Notes: generated by a model from the letters alone, not told the origin. A DNA stretch of 64,000 nucleotides from Cyrtodaria siliqua (GCA_037043455.1 JAWPHD010000239.1:485250-549249), one strand, 5' to 3'; numbered from the stretch's first letter, positions 1-12,585 are shown. Made by a program: numbers and translations.

Positions 1-626
1 TATCAAATGATAGATTTCCTGATTGATTTCCCCGATGTATTCTTCTCTTTCTCCAAGTTGGTGTAATGTATTCTTCTCTTTCGCCAAGTTGTTCTTCTTC
101 ATCCAGCGATTTGTAAGGAACACAAATCTTTTTTGGGGTTTGTGAAATTCCATGTTGAATTCCGTGTTAGAAATATTTTCATAAAGCCAGTATTTTTGAG
201 TACTTCTTTACAACTGTTTACATTTTTCACAGTATAAATTATACATTTTACTAACTGTTAATTCTTGTCAAGATACTTCTTTTGGCTATCCTTTCGGCAG
301 TAATCTGAATAAATGGCTGGAAATTCTTCAATATGTTTTTGTCTATCTCTGGAACACTTTTCTTCTTATTCACTCCTCTTTTGTTTTTTTTGTGTGGAAC
401 TTATCCTGTTTATCAATACAATAATGGACTGTTTTCCCTCCTATTCCTAATGTATTCAGATAAAAACGTTTGCATACTTGTAATTTCATATTCTCTGATG
501 GTAGGAAGTTTTCATGTATTTTGTTACGCCTCGACTTCTCTTCATTTATAGTCCTCTTCTTGTCAGTAGTGTGCTCATGGTGAACAATGTAGCTTCATTC
601 TTGTGCATGATCATTATTCCAATAAT
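1..626. other. AT-rich sequence, no gene recognised
   Basis: T-rich single-copy-looking sequence. Short open frames of 70-90 codons are hydrophobic only because of T-rich composition. They show no motif, splice context or recognisable family, so no gene is called. Confidence 0.5.
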
Positions 627-1120
627 CATGAAATATTGCTTCTCTGTTTTCCTTACTCATGCAATATTGCTTCTCTGTTTTCCTTACTCATCAAATATTG
701 CTTCTCTATTTTCCTTACTCATGAAATATTGCTTCCCTGTTTTCCTTACTCATGAAATATTGCTTCTCTGTTTTCCTTACTAATGAAATATTGCTTTCCT
801 GTTTTCCTTACTCATGAAATATTACTTCTCTGTTTTCCTTACTAACGAAATATTGCTTCCCTGTTCTCCTTACTAATGAAATATTGCTTCTCTGTTTTCC
901 ATACTCATGAACTATTGCTTCTCTGTTTTCCTTACTCATGAAATATTGCTTCTCTGTTTTCCTTACTAGTGAAATATTGCTTCTCTGTTTTCCTTACTCG
1001 TGAAATATTGCTTCTCTGTTTTCCTTACTCATGAAATGTTGCTTCTGTGTTTTCCTTACTCGTGAAATATTGCTTCTCTGTTTTCCTTACACATGAAATA
1101 TTGCTTCTCTGTTTTCCTTG
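627..1120. repeat. 31-bp minisatellite
   Basis: About 16 head-to-tail copies of a 31-bp unit built around ATGAAATATTGCTTCTCTG followed by TTTTCCTTACTC. Copies differ by single substitutions (ATG/GTG/ACG at the unit start, TCT/TCC in the middle). The array ends where TTCCTT runs into GTTTAG. Open frames inside it are repeat-derived and not coding. Confidence 0.9.
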
Positions 1121-1654
1121 TTTAGATTTGTGTTAAATTTATATTTGCAATTTGTTTCTTTACACATTCGCATCGGCACTCATTTTCCAGTTTCATTTAC
1201 ATAGTCCAGTCCATTTTGCCTTCTCTTTTTTTTTACATTTTGATTCCATGTGTCATTATTTCTCTGTCTTTTTCCCGATTGACGTTTTCGCTATTAGGTA
1301 ATTTAGAACAAGAGTGCTGCATATTGATGTGTTTAATTTCATCGCTTGGTTTAATTTTTGTAACCACATTTTTTACATTGGACTAGCATCTCCGGAATCA
1401 GATGAATAAGACAATGTAACATCTTGGTCGATGCCCTTTGTTCTGTATTATTGGAATTTCATATTCTGATCCAGAGCTTTGTTCACTGTCACTTAAATCG
1501 TCTTGTCCATCCATCATATATCATTACATGGTGCATGTATTAACTTTCATACCCCATCGAACTCCTTCTCCAAGAAGCACAAAGTATGTGCAGAAACTAC
1601 CGAATCGTTCCAGACTTTCACGAAGACAAATTTGGCTATTAAAATCGTCTTTTT
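1121..1654. other. unassigned AT-rich sequence
   Basis: No gene or repeat unit recognised. It joins the 31-bp array to an interspersed repeat that starts near 1655. Confidence 0.4.
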
Positions 1655-2065
1655 CGATTGGTTACGGGGCAAAGAATAGGGCCACTGCAGATCCCGTTGG
1701 AGGGGAAGGCAGAGGGGTAGAACCCCCCCACCCCCAAATTCATGTTCATTTTATCATTTTTTGTTCATGCTCATTATTAAAGGTCTTCATCATGACCCCT
1801 GCATTGTTTCAGGTGCCTTCTCGCTCATATCACTAGAGCAGTGGCAGAAAAACTATAACGTGGCTCCAGCGTAAATGGAGTGTCTACAATAGAATTTGCA
1901 GCAACTCTGCAGTTCAGGGTGAGAAGGTTCCAGGCCCGTTCTCTATATTTTATCTCCATGTTCATGGAGGATGAGCCTGGCATGTTCATTCCTGTTAGGC
2001 GCCATATAACCTTTCATGTGTTGGTGCGCCTTAAAACCCCAATTCAATTCAGTTCAATTCAGTAT
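1655..2065 (+). mobile_element. interspersed SINE-like repeat, copy 1
   Basis: About 410 bp that recurs at 6540-6930 with roughly 90% identity by eye. Shared landmarks are GGGGCAAAGAATAGGGCCAC, a GTGGCTCCAGCGTAAATGGA block, GATGAGCCTGGCATGTTCAT, and a 3' end reading GGTGCGCCTTAAAACCC followed by short AATTC repeats. A simple-repeat 3' tail of this type is typical of SINEs mobilised by a LINE. I see no convincing tRNA-like head, so the class is inferred from the tail only. Confidence 0.6.
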
Positions 2066-2189
2066 ATAAAAATGGGGTATATTAACTTGGCTGCTGAACT
2101 TGGGTATTCAAGTGGCCTACTTTAACACAGACATTATTGGATGCATCGAGTAGTGCACGTCATACCATCGAATATTCCAGAAAAAATTT

Positions 2190-2261
2190 GTTTGTTTCTC
2201 TTGGGACTCGAACCTTCTGTTTTTCAGGCGTCTTCTACCTACTAAACATCATGACAAGAAT
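2190..2261 (-). mobile_element. tRNA-like fragment (SINE head or tRNA pseudogene)
   Basis: The minus strand reads an A-box-like TTTAGTAGGTAGAAG and, about 20 bases on, a B-box-like AGGTTCGAGTCCC. The spacing fits a tRNA-derived head. No clear acceptor stem was found, so it is not called a functional tRNA. Confidence 0.35.
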
Positions 2262-2656
2262 TGAGTCATAATATTATAATTATAACAGTTTATTGTCAAG
2301 ATTGCTGGAAGCTCATTATACTCGTCACTTTCTCCTTTAATTATGGCAGCGGCAATAACAGTTTCTTTTTTTCTGTTTTACATCTTTTCATATTTGTAGT
2401 TGGGTCATAATGGTTAATTTAATAAGCCTTACTGTCCATGGTAGAAAGTCAAAGTTGCAGTTTGTTTCTCCACTTCTTCTAAGGATAATAAATAAATGAA
2501 AGGAAAAAAACATTTACAAATAATCGTGACGACTTGGACTGGATGTAGCGTGATTTTTACTTACATCCGGTCATTTGAACGTGATTTCACAATCACAAGC
2601 GGAAGTGACCCCTACAGATCTATTGCTCCTTAAAGGGACACGGCAATCTTGATTTT
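2262..2656. other. unassigned AT-rich sequence
   Basis: No gene or repeat family recognised up to the hairpin that opens the next element. Confidence 0.4.
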
Positions 2657-3607
2657 TAGCTCTACTGATCAGAGATCAGCAGAGCTTATGCCGTGGTGCG
2701 GCGTCCGTCGTCCGTCTGTCCGTCTGTCTGTCCGTAAACTTTTATTTGTAGCGACAACTCCTCTGAAACTACTGGATGGATATTCATGAAACTTTACAGA
2801 AATGTTGCCCATAATGTCTAGTTGATCCTAGCAAAAATTCATGTTGATGAGAAATCCAAGATGGCCACCAAAGCTAAAAATAGAGTTTTAAAATACAAGT
2901 TTGTAGCGACTACTTCTTGAAAACTATAAGTGATATTGATATGGGACTTTTTCTAAAATGATCAGCATGACATGATGTTGATCCTTGTGGAAAATTATTT
3001 TGATTTGACGTTAAACATCGCTGCCAGTGGCCATCTTTGGTTACATAGAGTTATATAGTAAAAACTTGTAGCGACTACTCCTCTGAAACTACTCGACGGA
3101 TGTTCATGAAACTTCACAGGAATGTTGCTCTTGATGTCTAGTTGATCCTAGAAAATTTTCAGGTCGGCCGGAAATTCAAGATGGCTGCCACAGCTAAAAA
3201 TAGATTTAAAATAAATAAGTTTGTAGCGACTACTTCTTCAAAACTATAAGAGATATTGATATGGGACTTTTTCTAAAATGATCAGTATGACATGATGTTG
3301 GTCCTTGTCGAAAATCGTTTTGATTTGACGTTAAACATGGCTACCAGCGGCCATCTTTGTTTACATAGAGTTATATAATGAAAACTTGTAGCGACTACTC
3401 CTCTGAAACTACTTGACGGATTTTCATGAAACTTCACAGGAATGTTGCTCTTAATGTCTAATTAATCCTAGCAAAATTTCAGGTCGGCCGAAAATTCAAG
3501 ATGGCCGCCACGGTTAAAAATAGATTTTCAAAAAACAAGTCTGTAGCGACTACTTCCTGAAATCAAAATCAATCAGTAGAGCTTCAAGGTCATTGACCTC
3601 TTGTTTT
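2657..3607 (+). mobile_element. HINE/pearl-like element, family B, copy 1
   Basis: Starts with a hairpin formed by AGCTCTACTGATC and GATCAGCAGAGCT, then a GTCCGTC-rich stretch. The core is a tandem array of roughly 300-bp units. Each unit carries TTGTAGCGACTACTYCT twice and blocks such as AAGATGGCCGCCA and GGGACTTTTTCTAAAATGAT. It ends with ATCAGTAGAGCTTC and the hairpin AGGTCATTGACCT before CTTGTTTT. A 5' hairpin, tandem core, 3' subterminal hairpin and no coding capacity match non-autonomous Helitron-like 'pearl' elements described in bivalves. The class is inferred from this architecture. Other copies are at 9683 and 16010. Confidence 0.7.
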
Positions 3608-4252
3608 AAAAACTCACTCACGGCATCCCGTTTTTCTCTTAACTTGCATTTGTTCAATCATTAATATTAATTGTTAGAGTAGTTCAAAGCAAATTATTTT
3701 TACATATAACTTTTTTTTTTTTATAATAATGCATCAATAATATATTTAAAAAAATTGTAAAATAGTTAAAATTTCAATTTTTTATTTAATTATATGCAAG
3801 CAGTTTTAAAGTCAAAATGACGCAGGATAACTAATCGAGGAGCACGTTTTAATGTTTGAATAAAACTCAAGAATGCCTTTCACAGTTGACTGTATTGAAT
3901 GAACATCTTGGGAAATAAAATAAAAAAAATATATTCTTCTCTAATACTTCTTTACAGATGAAATTGGGTTAATTGGCATCCTATAACCTGCATCTTTTAT
4001 TGTTATTAGAGCAATGTTAGCAAGTGTTGTGTCCTCAGACCTTCTTTGATTTCTAGTTGTATACATGTCCCATCCTAAACTTTTTTTATTTGTGAATAAC
4101 TACATGTATATTATATATTAATTTCAGACAAGAAAGAATTCTGTTACAGTTCTGAAGCTTGCCAGTGTCTGCTTGTATTTACCGCAGGACCAATTAATGA
4201 CCTGGGGCACTGAAACCGTGGACAACTCCATCAACTCTCTTTTCAGCGTGTA
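3608..4252. other. AT-rich, no gene recognised
   Basis: Homopolymer A/T runs and low-complexity sequence. No ORF, splice context or repeat family recognised. Confidence 0.5.
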
Positions 4253-5865
4253 ACACTTCGGCGCAGTGTAAACCACAAGCAGTGGAAAATAACATCAACT
4301 CTCAACTAAGTGTGTAACACCATGGCTCAATGAAAACAGCAAACAGTGGGGAAATACCATCAACTCTTCCCTGACATTGTTTGGGGTTACATACCACAAA
4401 CAGTGGGGAAATACCATCACCTCTTCTCTGACATTGTTTAGGGTTACATACCACAAACAGTGGGGAAATACCATCAACTCTTCTCTGACATTGTTTAGGG
4501 TTACATACCACAAACAGTGGGGAAATACCATCAACTCTTCTCTGACGTTGTTTAGGGTTACATACAACAAATAGTGGAGAAATACCATCAACTCTCCTCT
4601 CTTCTCTGAAATTGTTTAGGGTTACATACCACAAACAATGGGGAAATACCATCACCTCTTCTGTGACATTGTTTAGCGTTACATACCACAAACAATGGGG
4701 AAATACCTTCAACTCTTCTCTGACATTGTTTAGGCTTACATACCACAAACAGTGGGGAAATACCATCACAACTTCTCTGACATTGTTTAGGCTTACATAC
4801 CATAAACAGTGGGGAAATACCATCAACGCTTCTCTGACATTGTTTAGGGTTACATACCACAAAAAGTGGAGAAATACCATCAACTCTTCTCTGACATTGT
4901 TTAGGTTTACATACCACAAACTGGGGAAATACCATCAGCTCTTCTCTGACATTGTTTAGGGTTACATACCACAAACAGTGGAGAAATACCATCAACTCTT
5001 CTCTGACATTGTTTAGGTTTACATACCACAAACTGGGGAAATACCATCAGCTCTTCTCTGACATTGTTTAGGGTTACATACCACAAACTGGGGAAATACC
5101 ATCAGCTCTTCTCTGACATTGTTTAGGGTTACATACCACAAACAGTGGGGAAGTGCCATCAACTCTGACATTGTTTTTCCTTCCCCTCTCTCTGGGGTGG
5201 CTCTAAATAACATCTACTGTGTTGATGAGCCGTTAAACAACATTCAGTTCAATACAATTCTGATATTGTTGAGGGTTACATACCACAAACTGGGGAAATA
5301 CCATCAGCTCTTCTCTGACATTGTTTAGGGTTACATACCACAAACTGGGGAAATACCATCAGCTCTTCTCTGACATTGTTTAGGTTTACATACCACAAAC
5401 TGGGGAAATACCATCAGCTCTTCTCTGACATTGTTTAGGGTTACATACCACAAACTGGGGAAATACCATCAGCTCTTCTCTGACATTGTTTAGGGTTACA
5501 TACCACAAACTGGGGAAATACCATCAGCTCTTCTCTGACATTGTTTAGGGTTACATACCACAAACTGGGGAAATACCATCAGCTCTTCTCTGACATTGTT
5601 TAGGGTTACATACCACAAACAGTGGGGAAGTGCCATCAACTCTGACATTGTTTTTCCTTCCCCTCTCTCTGGGGTGGCTCTAAATAACATCTACTGTGTT
5701 GATGAGCCGTTAAACAACATTCAGTTCAATACAATTCTGATATTGTTGAGGGTTACATACCACAAACAGTGGAGAAATACCATCAACTCTGACATTGTTT
5801 AGGGTTACATACCACAAACAGTGGGGAAATACCATCAACTCTTCTCTGACATTGTATGGGGCAGT
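4253..5865. repeat. 55/57-bp minisatellite with embedded SINE tails
   Basis: Tandem units centred on GTTTAGGGTTACATACCAC and AATACCATCARCTCTTCTC. The 57-bp form has CAAACAGTGGGG; a 55-bp form has CAAACTGGGG. The first units (to about 4370) are divergent. Two 80-90-bp pieces of SINE 3' end, starting at CCTTCCCCTCTCTCTGG, interrupt the array near 5178 and 5655. The blocks around them are nearly identical and offset by 477 bp, so the SINE piece was captured and then duplicated as part of a larger unit. Confidence 0.9.
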
Positions 5866-6539
5866 ACAAAATCGAAATACTCAAGCCTCGGTCCATGTGA
5901 AACATACCAGCGACTCTCTAATCAATATTTGGCACAACTAGTAAAGACAATCTTTAACTTTCTTCTTCCTAAAACTATTTTTAAGAAATTGCTTTAAGTT
6001 AATTATTCTTTGTTTGCATGTTTATTCTCCAGCAACTGAAGTGTTACAGGTGATAAATGCATCTGAATAGAGAATCCAAAGACTTTTCAAGCAAACTTAC
6101 CATTTTGGTACATCAAATACATTGTTTATTTAAGTATGTAAGTTTAAAATCTAAATTCATGCACATTGTTTATTTGTAATTGGTAATTTTCAGACCATAG
6201 AAATGTCATCTGTATGGATTAATAAAGAAACGGGAGGCAATTTGGATGACCAAGTATTTTGCAATTTTCGACTTAATGTCAAATGGCTGTTGTTAATTGA
6301 GGATTTGTTCATATTGTTGATGCAATGAATAGTTAAGTTGCTTGATTATCTGACATTTTGAAGTAATACAAATATCAGTTCTGCTGTCAGTTGTATATTA
6401 TTGAATAAATATGAATTTCAATCACAAAAACAAAGTACTTCTTTTTTTAACCACACATCAATGATTGTTGATTTATTTGTCATATCAGACTTGGCTAGTT
6501 TTTCCTACCAACGTTTTTCATGATCTAGACTTTAACCCG
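5866..6539. other. AT-rich, no gene recognised
   Basis: No conserved ORF, repeat unit or splice-like arrangement seen. Confidence 0.45.
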
Positions 6540-6930
6540 GGGGCCCCGTTTGGTCACGGGGCAAAGAATAGGGCCACCGCAGATCCCTTTGGAGGGGTAG
6601 GCAGAGGGGTAGAATCCCCCCAAATTCATGTTCATTTTATCATTAAAGGTCTTTATCATGATCCCTGCATTGTTTTAGGTGCCATCTCGCTCGCATCAAA
6701 AGAGCAGTGGCAGAAAAACTATAAACGTGGCTCCAGCGTAAATGGAGTTTCTAAGATAAAATTTGCAGTAACTCTGCAGTTCAGGGTGAGAAGGTTCTAG
6801 GCCCATTTTCTATTTTTTATCTCGATGTATATGGAGGATGAGCCTGGCATGTTCATGCCTGTTAGACGCCATATAACCTTTCATGTGTTGGTGCGCCTTA
6901 AAACCCAATTCAATTAAATTCAATTAACTA
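6540..6930 (+). mobile_element. interspersed SINE-like repeat, copy 2
   Basis: Second copy of the repeat at 1655-2065, with the same landmarks in the same order (GGGGCAAAGAATAGGGCCAC to GGTGCGCCTTAAAACCC) and the same AATTCAATT tail. A C-rich run present in copy 1 is shorter here. Confidence 0.6.
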
Positions 6931-6989
6931 GAAGTGACACACACCATTTATATGAACTTGTTGATTTAAAAGGTACTAGCCAAAACTTC

Positions 6990-7390
6990 CAGTCTGGCTT
7001 TTACATGTTTATCTGGCACAGTAGATGTGTTTCCATTCTGGTTATATATATTTATCTATCACAGAAGATTTGTATTCGTGTTTATCACAGACGTTGTGTA
7101 TCGACTCTGGCTTTATATGTTTATCTATCACAAAAGATTTGTATCCAGTCTGGTTATACATGTTTATCTATCACAGAAGATTTGTATTTAGTCTAGTTAT
7201 ACGTGTTTATCACAGACGTTGTGTATCGACTCTGGCTTTACATGTTTATCTATCACACTGGTTATACATGTTTATCTATCACACTGGTTATACATGTTTA
7301 TCTATCACAAAAGATTTGTATCCAGTCTGGTTATACATGTTTATCTATCACAGAAGATTTGTATCAAGTCTGGATATACATATTTTTTAA
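6990..7390. repeat. CACAGWAGATTTGTAT minisatellite, segment 1
   Basis: Variable units of about 40-45 bp: a CACAGAAGATTTGTATCCAG block, then TCTGGTTATACATGTTTATC. Some units are shortened to the second half only (7255-7300). The same family resumes at 11508, 13224 and 18970. Confidence 0.85.
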
Positions 7391-7394
7391 TCAG

Positions 7395-7950
7395 ATTTTC
7401 CTTGGTTATTAGATTAGGAATGAGATATTGCAATGGAAATGAAGCTTGGGATTGCATTTGGGGACACTGGGGTCAAGGTCACTGTTACTAAAAATAGACA
7501 AACGGTTTCTGCTTAATAACTTTTGTTAGGAATGAAGTATTGTGATGAAACTTTCAGGGTAAATAGCTTATATGGAAAGAAGCTTGGGTCACTGGGGTCA
7601 AAGTCACTGTTACTAAAAATAGAAAAAAATTCCGCTCAATTACTTTTGTTAGAAATGAGATATTGCGATGAAACTTGCAGGGTAGGTAGCTTATATCAAA
7701 GGGAAGTTTGGGATTGCACTTGGGGTCACTGGGTCAAGGTCATTGATACTAAAAATGTTTCCGCTCAATAATTTGAGTTCGGAATGAGATATTAAAACGA
7801 AACTTGCTGTAAATGTATTTTATATGGAAAGGAAGCTTGGGATAATTGATTGCATTTGGGGTCAAGGTCACTGTTACTCAATTACTGACTTAGGAATGAG
7901 ATATTTCAACGAAACTTGCTGTGCATGTAGCTTATATTTGCCTTAATTAC
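7395..7950. repeat. tandem units of about 120 bp
   Basis: Three to four imperfect copies containing AGGAATGAGATATTGC, GAAACTTGCAGGGTA, GGAAAGAAGCTTGGG, GGGTCAAGGTCACTG and ACTAAAAATAG. The long unit and absence of coding capacity resemble the cores of the hairpin-ended elements nearby, but I see no terminal hairpins here. Confidence 0.7.
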
Positions 7951-8112
7951 TAACAAATCTTTTCTTTCTTTACAGTCCTTTTACTGTGTATACATTTATG
8001 TTTGTGATTCACATGTCATTCTGTTTATTCTGTATTGTACACTTTTATGTCAGTCTATATCACTTTTATGCAAGAACTTCAACTACTTAATATATGTAAT
8101 TTGCTGTTTTTT

Positions 8113-9682
8113 TAGCTCTACTGGCCAAGGGCCAGCAGAGCTTATGGGATGGCGAGTTGTCCGTCGTCCGTCCATCCGTCGTTAACTTTTGTCTCGTTAA
8201 GACAATAGGGCCTTCATTTTTCCTCCGATCTTTACCAAACTTTAACAGGTTGTTAATATCAATGAAAGCTCGGACAAGTTCGAAAACTAGCCAGATCGGA
8301 CCAGTAACATCGGAGTTATGGCCCTTGATTTAGTTAAAAATGCTATATTGTTATATTTTGTCTCGTTAAGACGATAGGGCCTTCTTTTTTCATCCTATCT
8401 TTACCAAACTTTACCACATTGTTAATATCAATGAAAGCTCGGACAAGTTCGAAAACCAGCCAGATTGGACCCGTAACAGCGGAGTTATGGTCCTTGATTT
8501 AGTTAAAAATGCTATATTGCTATATTTTGCCTCGTTAAGACGATAGGGCCTTCATTATTCATCCTATATTTAGCAAACTTTACCACATTGTTAATATCAA
8601 TGAAAGCTTGGACAAGTTTGAAAAACAGCCATATCGGACTAGTAACAGTGGAGTTATGGCCCTTGATTTAGTTAAAAATGCTGTATTTTGCCTCGTTAAG
8701 ACGATAGGGGCTTCATTGTTCATCAAACTTTACCACATTGTTAATATCAATGAAAGCTTGGACAAGTTCGAAACCAGCCATATCGGACTAATAACAGTGG
8801 AGTTATGGCCCTTGATTTAATTAAAAATGCTATATTTTGCCTCGTTAAGACAATAGGGGCTTCATTGTTCATCCGATCTTTACCAAACTTTATCAGATTG
8901 CTAATGTCTTTGAAGCTCGAACAAGTTCGAAAACCAGCCTATCGGACCAGTAACAGCGGAGTTGCGGCCCTTGATTTAGTTAAAATTGCTATATTTTGCC
9001 TCGTTAAGACGCTAGGGGCTTCATTGTTCATCCGATCTTTACCAAACTTTATCAGATTGTTAATATCAATGAAAGCTCATACAAGTTCGAAAACCATTCA
9101 TATTGGACCAGTAACAGCGGAGTTGTGGCCCTTGATTTAGTTCAGAATGCTATATTTTGCCTCGTTAAGACGATAGGGGTTTCATTGTTCATCCGATCTT
9201 TACCAAACTTTATCAGATTGTTAATATCAATGAAAGCTCGGACAAGTTCGAAAACCAGCCAGATTGGACCAGTAACAGCGGAGTTATGGCCCTTGATTTT
9301 GTTAAAAATGCTATAATTTGCCTCGTCATATGATAGGGCCTTCATGCATCTGATCTTTGCCAAACTTTACCAGATTTTATGACTTTCTTTTTTTTATATA
9401 TATATTTTTTTAGTTTGTTTTGTTTGTTTTTTTAGCTCTGTGTTGGACCAGTCGGACCAGTAACAGAGGAGTTATGGCTCTTGATTTAGTTAAAAATTCA
9501 TTTTTCATCTGATCTTTACCAAACTTTACCAGATTCTTTAGTTATGGCCCTTGATTTAGTCAAAAAGATGTTTTTTGGCCGAAACTTTCAAAAAAAACGT
9601 AAATGGCAGTCACTCGCTTCATTGATGTTATAAGAGCCATGTTAGCCAGTAGAGCGTCCACAGGCCCTCTTGGGCCTGTTGT
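8113..9682 (+). mobile_element. HINE/pearl-like element, family A, copy 1
   Basis: Opens with the hairpin AGCTCTACTGGCC / GGCCAGCAGAGCT and a GTCCGTCGTCCGTCC stretch. The core is about eight tandem units of 150-190 bp, each with CCTCGTTAAGACGATAGGG, TTTACCAAACTTTA, TTAATATCAATGAAAGCTC and GAGTTATGGCCCTTGATTTA. It ends with GCCAGTAGAGCG, the hairpin AGGCCCTCTTGGGCCT, then GTTGTT. The layout matches family B although the core is unrelated. It abuts a family B copy with no spacer. Open frames inside are tandem-unit artefacts. Confidence 0.7.
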
Positions 9683-11507
9683 TAGCTCTACTGATCAGAG
9701 ATCCGCAGAGCTTATGCCGTGGTGCGGCGTCCGTCAGTCCGCCTGTCCGCCCGTAAACTTTTATTTGTAGCGACTACTCCTCTGAAACTACTGGATGGAT
9801 ATTCATGAAACTTTACAGAAATGTTGCCCATGAAGTCTAGTTGATTCTAGCAAAAATTCATGTTGATGTGAAATCCAAGATGGCCGCCAAAGCTAAAAAT
9901 AGATTTTTAAAATACAAGTTTGTAGAGACTACTTCTTGAAAACTATAAGTGATATTGATATGGGACTTTTCTAAAATGATCAGCATGACATGATGTTTGT
10001 CCTTGTCAAAAATCGTTTTGATTCGACGTTAAACATGGCTGCAAGCGGCCATCTTTTTTTACATTGAGTTATATAGTAAAAACTTGTAGCGACTACTTCT
10101 CTGAAACTACTTGGCGGATTTTCATGAAACTTTACAGGAATGTTGCTCTTGATGTCTAATTGATCCTAGCAAAATTTCAGATCGGCCAGAAATTTAAGAT
10201 GGCCGCCACAGCTAAAAATAGATTTTTAAAAATAAGTTTGTAGCGACTACTTCTTGAAAACTATAAGTGATATTGAGATGGGACTTTTTCTAAAATGATC
10301 GGCATGACATGATGTTGATCCCAGTCGAACATTATTTTGATTCGATGTTAAACATGGCTGCCAGTTTTATAGTAAAAACTTGTAGCGACTACTCCTCTGA
10401 AACTACTTGACGGATGTTCATGAAACTTCACAGGAATGTTGCTCTTGATGTCTAGTTGATCCTAGAAAAATTTCAGGCTGACCAGAAGTTCAAAATTTTA
10501 AGTTTGTAGCGAATACTTATTGAAAACTATGATATGGGACTTTTTCTAATATAACATGATGGTTATCCGAGTCGAACATTATTTTGATTCGACATTTAAC
10601 ATGGCTGCCAGTGGCCATCTTTGTTTACATAGAGTTATATAATGAAAACTTGTAGCGACTACTCCTCTGAAACTACTTGACGGATTTTCATGAAACTTCA
10701 CAGAAATGTTGCTCTTGATGTCTAATTGATCCTAGCAAAATTTCAGGTCGGCCGGAAATTCAAGATGGCCGCCATGGCTAAAAATAGATTTTCAAAATAC
10801 AAGTTTGTAGCGACTACTTCTTGAAAACTATAAGTGATATTGATATGGGACTTTTTCTAAAATGATCAGCATGACATGATGGTTATTCAAGTCGAACATT
10901 ATTTTGATTCGACGTTAAACATGGCTGCCAGTGGCCATGTTTGTTTACATAGAGTTATATAATGAAAACTTGTAGCGACTACTCCTCTGAAACTACTTGA
11001 CGGATTTTCATAAAACTTCACAGGAATGTTGCTCTTGATGTCTTATTGATCCTAGCAAAATTTTAGGCCGGAAATTCAAGATGGCCGCCATGGCTAAAAA
11101 TAGATTTTCAAAATACAACTTTGTAGCGACTACTTCTTGAAAACTATAAGTGATATTGATATGGGACTTTTTCTAAAATGATCAGCATGACATGATGGTT
11201 ATTCAAGTCGAACATTATTTTGATTCGACGTTAAACATGGCTGCCAGTGGCCATGTTTGTTTACATAGAGTTATATAATGAAAACTTGTAGCGACTACAT
11301 CTCTGAAACTACTTGACGGATTTTCATAAAACTTCACAGGAATGTTGCTCTTGATGTCTAATTGATCCTAGCAAAATTTCAGGTCGGCCGGAAATTCAAG
11401 ATGGCCACCACGGCTAAAAATAGATTTTCAAAAAACCAGTTTGTAGCGACTACTTCCTGAAATCAAAATCAATCAGTAGAGCTTCAAGGTCATTGACCTC
11501 TTGTTTT
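9683..11507 (+). mobile_element. HINE/pearl-like element, family B, copy 2
   Basis: Same ends as copy 1: hairpin AGCTCTACTGATC at the start and ATCAGTAGAGCTTC plus AGGTCATTGACCT at the end. It has more core units, roughly six, some truncated or lacking a half-unit. The left edge directly follows the end of a family A element; the right edge abuts a minisatellite. Confidence 0.7.
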
Positions 11508-12585
11508 TAATCTATCACAGTAGATTTGTTTCCAGTCTGGTTATACATGTTTATCACTCACAGTAGATTTTTATTCAGCCTAGGTGTAGATGTGGTTATC
11601 AGTCACAGTAGATTTGTATCCAGCCTAGGTGTACATGTGGTTATCTGTCACAGTAGATTTGTATTCAGTCTGTTTATACGCTTATTTGTCACAGTAGATG
11701 TGTATCCAGTCTGGTTATACATGTTTATCAATCACAGTAGATTTGTATTCAACCTAGGTGTACATGTGGTTATCTGTTACAGTAGATTTGTATTCAGTCT
11801 GTTTATAAGCTTATTTGTCACAGTAGATGTGTATCCAGTCTGGTTATACATGTTTATCAATCACAGTAGATTTGTATTCAGCCTAGGTGTACATGTGGTT
11901 ATCTGTCACAGTAGATTTGTATTCAGTCTGTTTATACGCTTATTTGTCACAGTAGATGTGTATCCAGTCTGGTTATACATGTTTATCAATCACAGTAGAT
12001 TTGTATTCAACCTAGGTGTACATGTGGTTATCTGTTACAGTAGATTTGTATTCAGTCTGTTTATAAGCTTATTTGTCACAGTAGATGTGTATTCAGTCTG
12101 GTTATACATGTTTATCAATCACAGTAGATTTGTATTCAGCCTAGGTGAACATGTGGTTATCTGTCACAGTAGATTTGTATTCAGTCTGTTTATACGCTTA
12201 TTTGTCACAGTAGATGTGTATCCAGTCTGGTTATACATGTTTATCAATCACAGTAGATTTGTATTCAGCCTAGGTGTACATGTGGTTATCTGTCACAGTA
12301 GATTTGTATTCAGTCTGTTTATAAGCTTATTTGTCACAGTAGATGTGTATCCAGTCTGGTTATACGCTTATTTGTCACAGTAGATGTGTATCCAGTCTGG
12401 TTATACATATTTATCAATCACAGTAGATTTGTATTCAGCCTAGGTGTACTTGTGGTTGTCACAGTAGGTTTGTATTCAGACTGGTTATACAGGTTTATCT
12501 GTCACAGTAGATTTGTATATTCAAAATAAGTACATGTGGTTATCAGTCACAGTAGATTTGTATATTCAATCTGGTTATACATGTA
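11508..12585. repeat. CACAGTAGATTTGTAT minisatellite, segment 2
   Basis: Units of 45, 41 and 43 bp alternate to give a 129-bp higher-order period repeated about six times (11640-12380). All begin CACAGTAGATKTGTATYCAG and differ in the second half. Because 129 is divisible by 3, a 285-codon frame stays open, but its protein is a 43-residue periodic string and is not a gene. Confidence 0.9.

Noticed and set aside
4295..5031. Overlapping frames on both strands rich in WYVTLNNVREEL or TYHKQWGNTI
   Set aside because: Translations of the 57-bp minisatellite.
8608..9316. Plus-strand frames reading MALDLVKNAIFCLVKTIGASLF
   Set aside because: Tandem units of a HINE-like element; frames repeat with the unit and shift between copies.
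11526..12383. 285-codon open frame
   Set aside because: Periodic translation of a 129-bp higher-order minisatellite.
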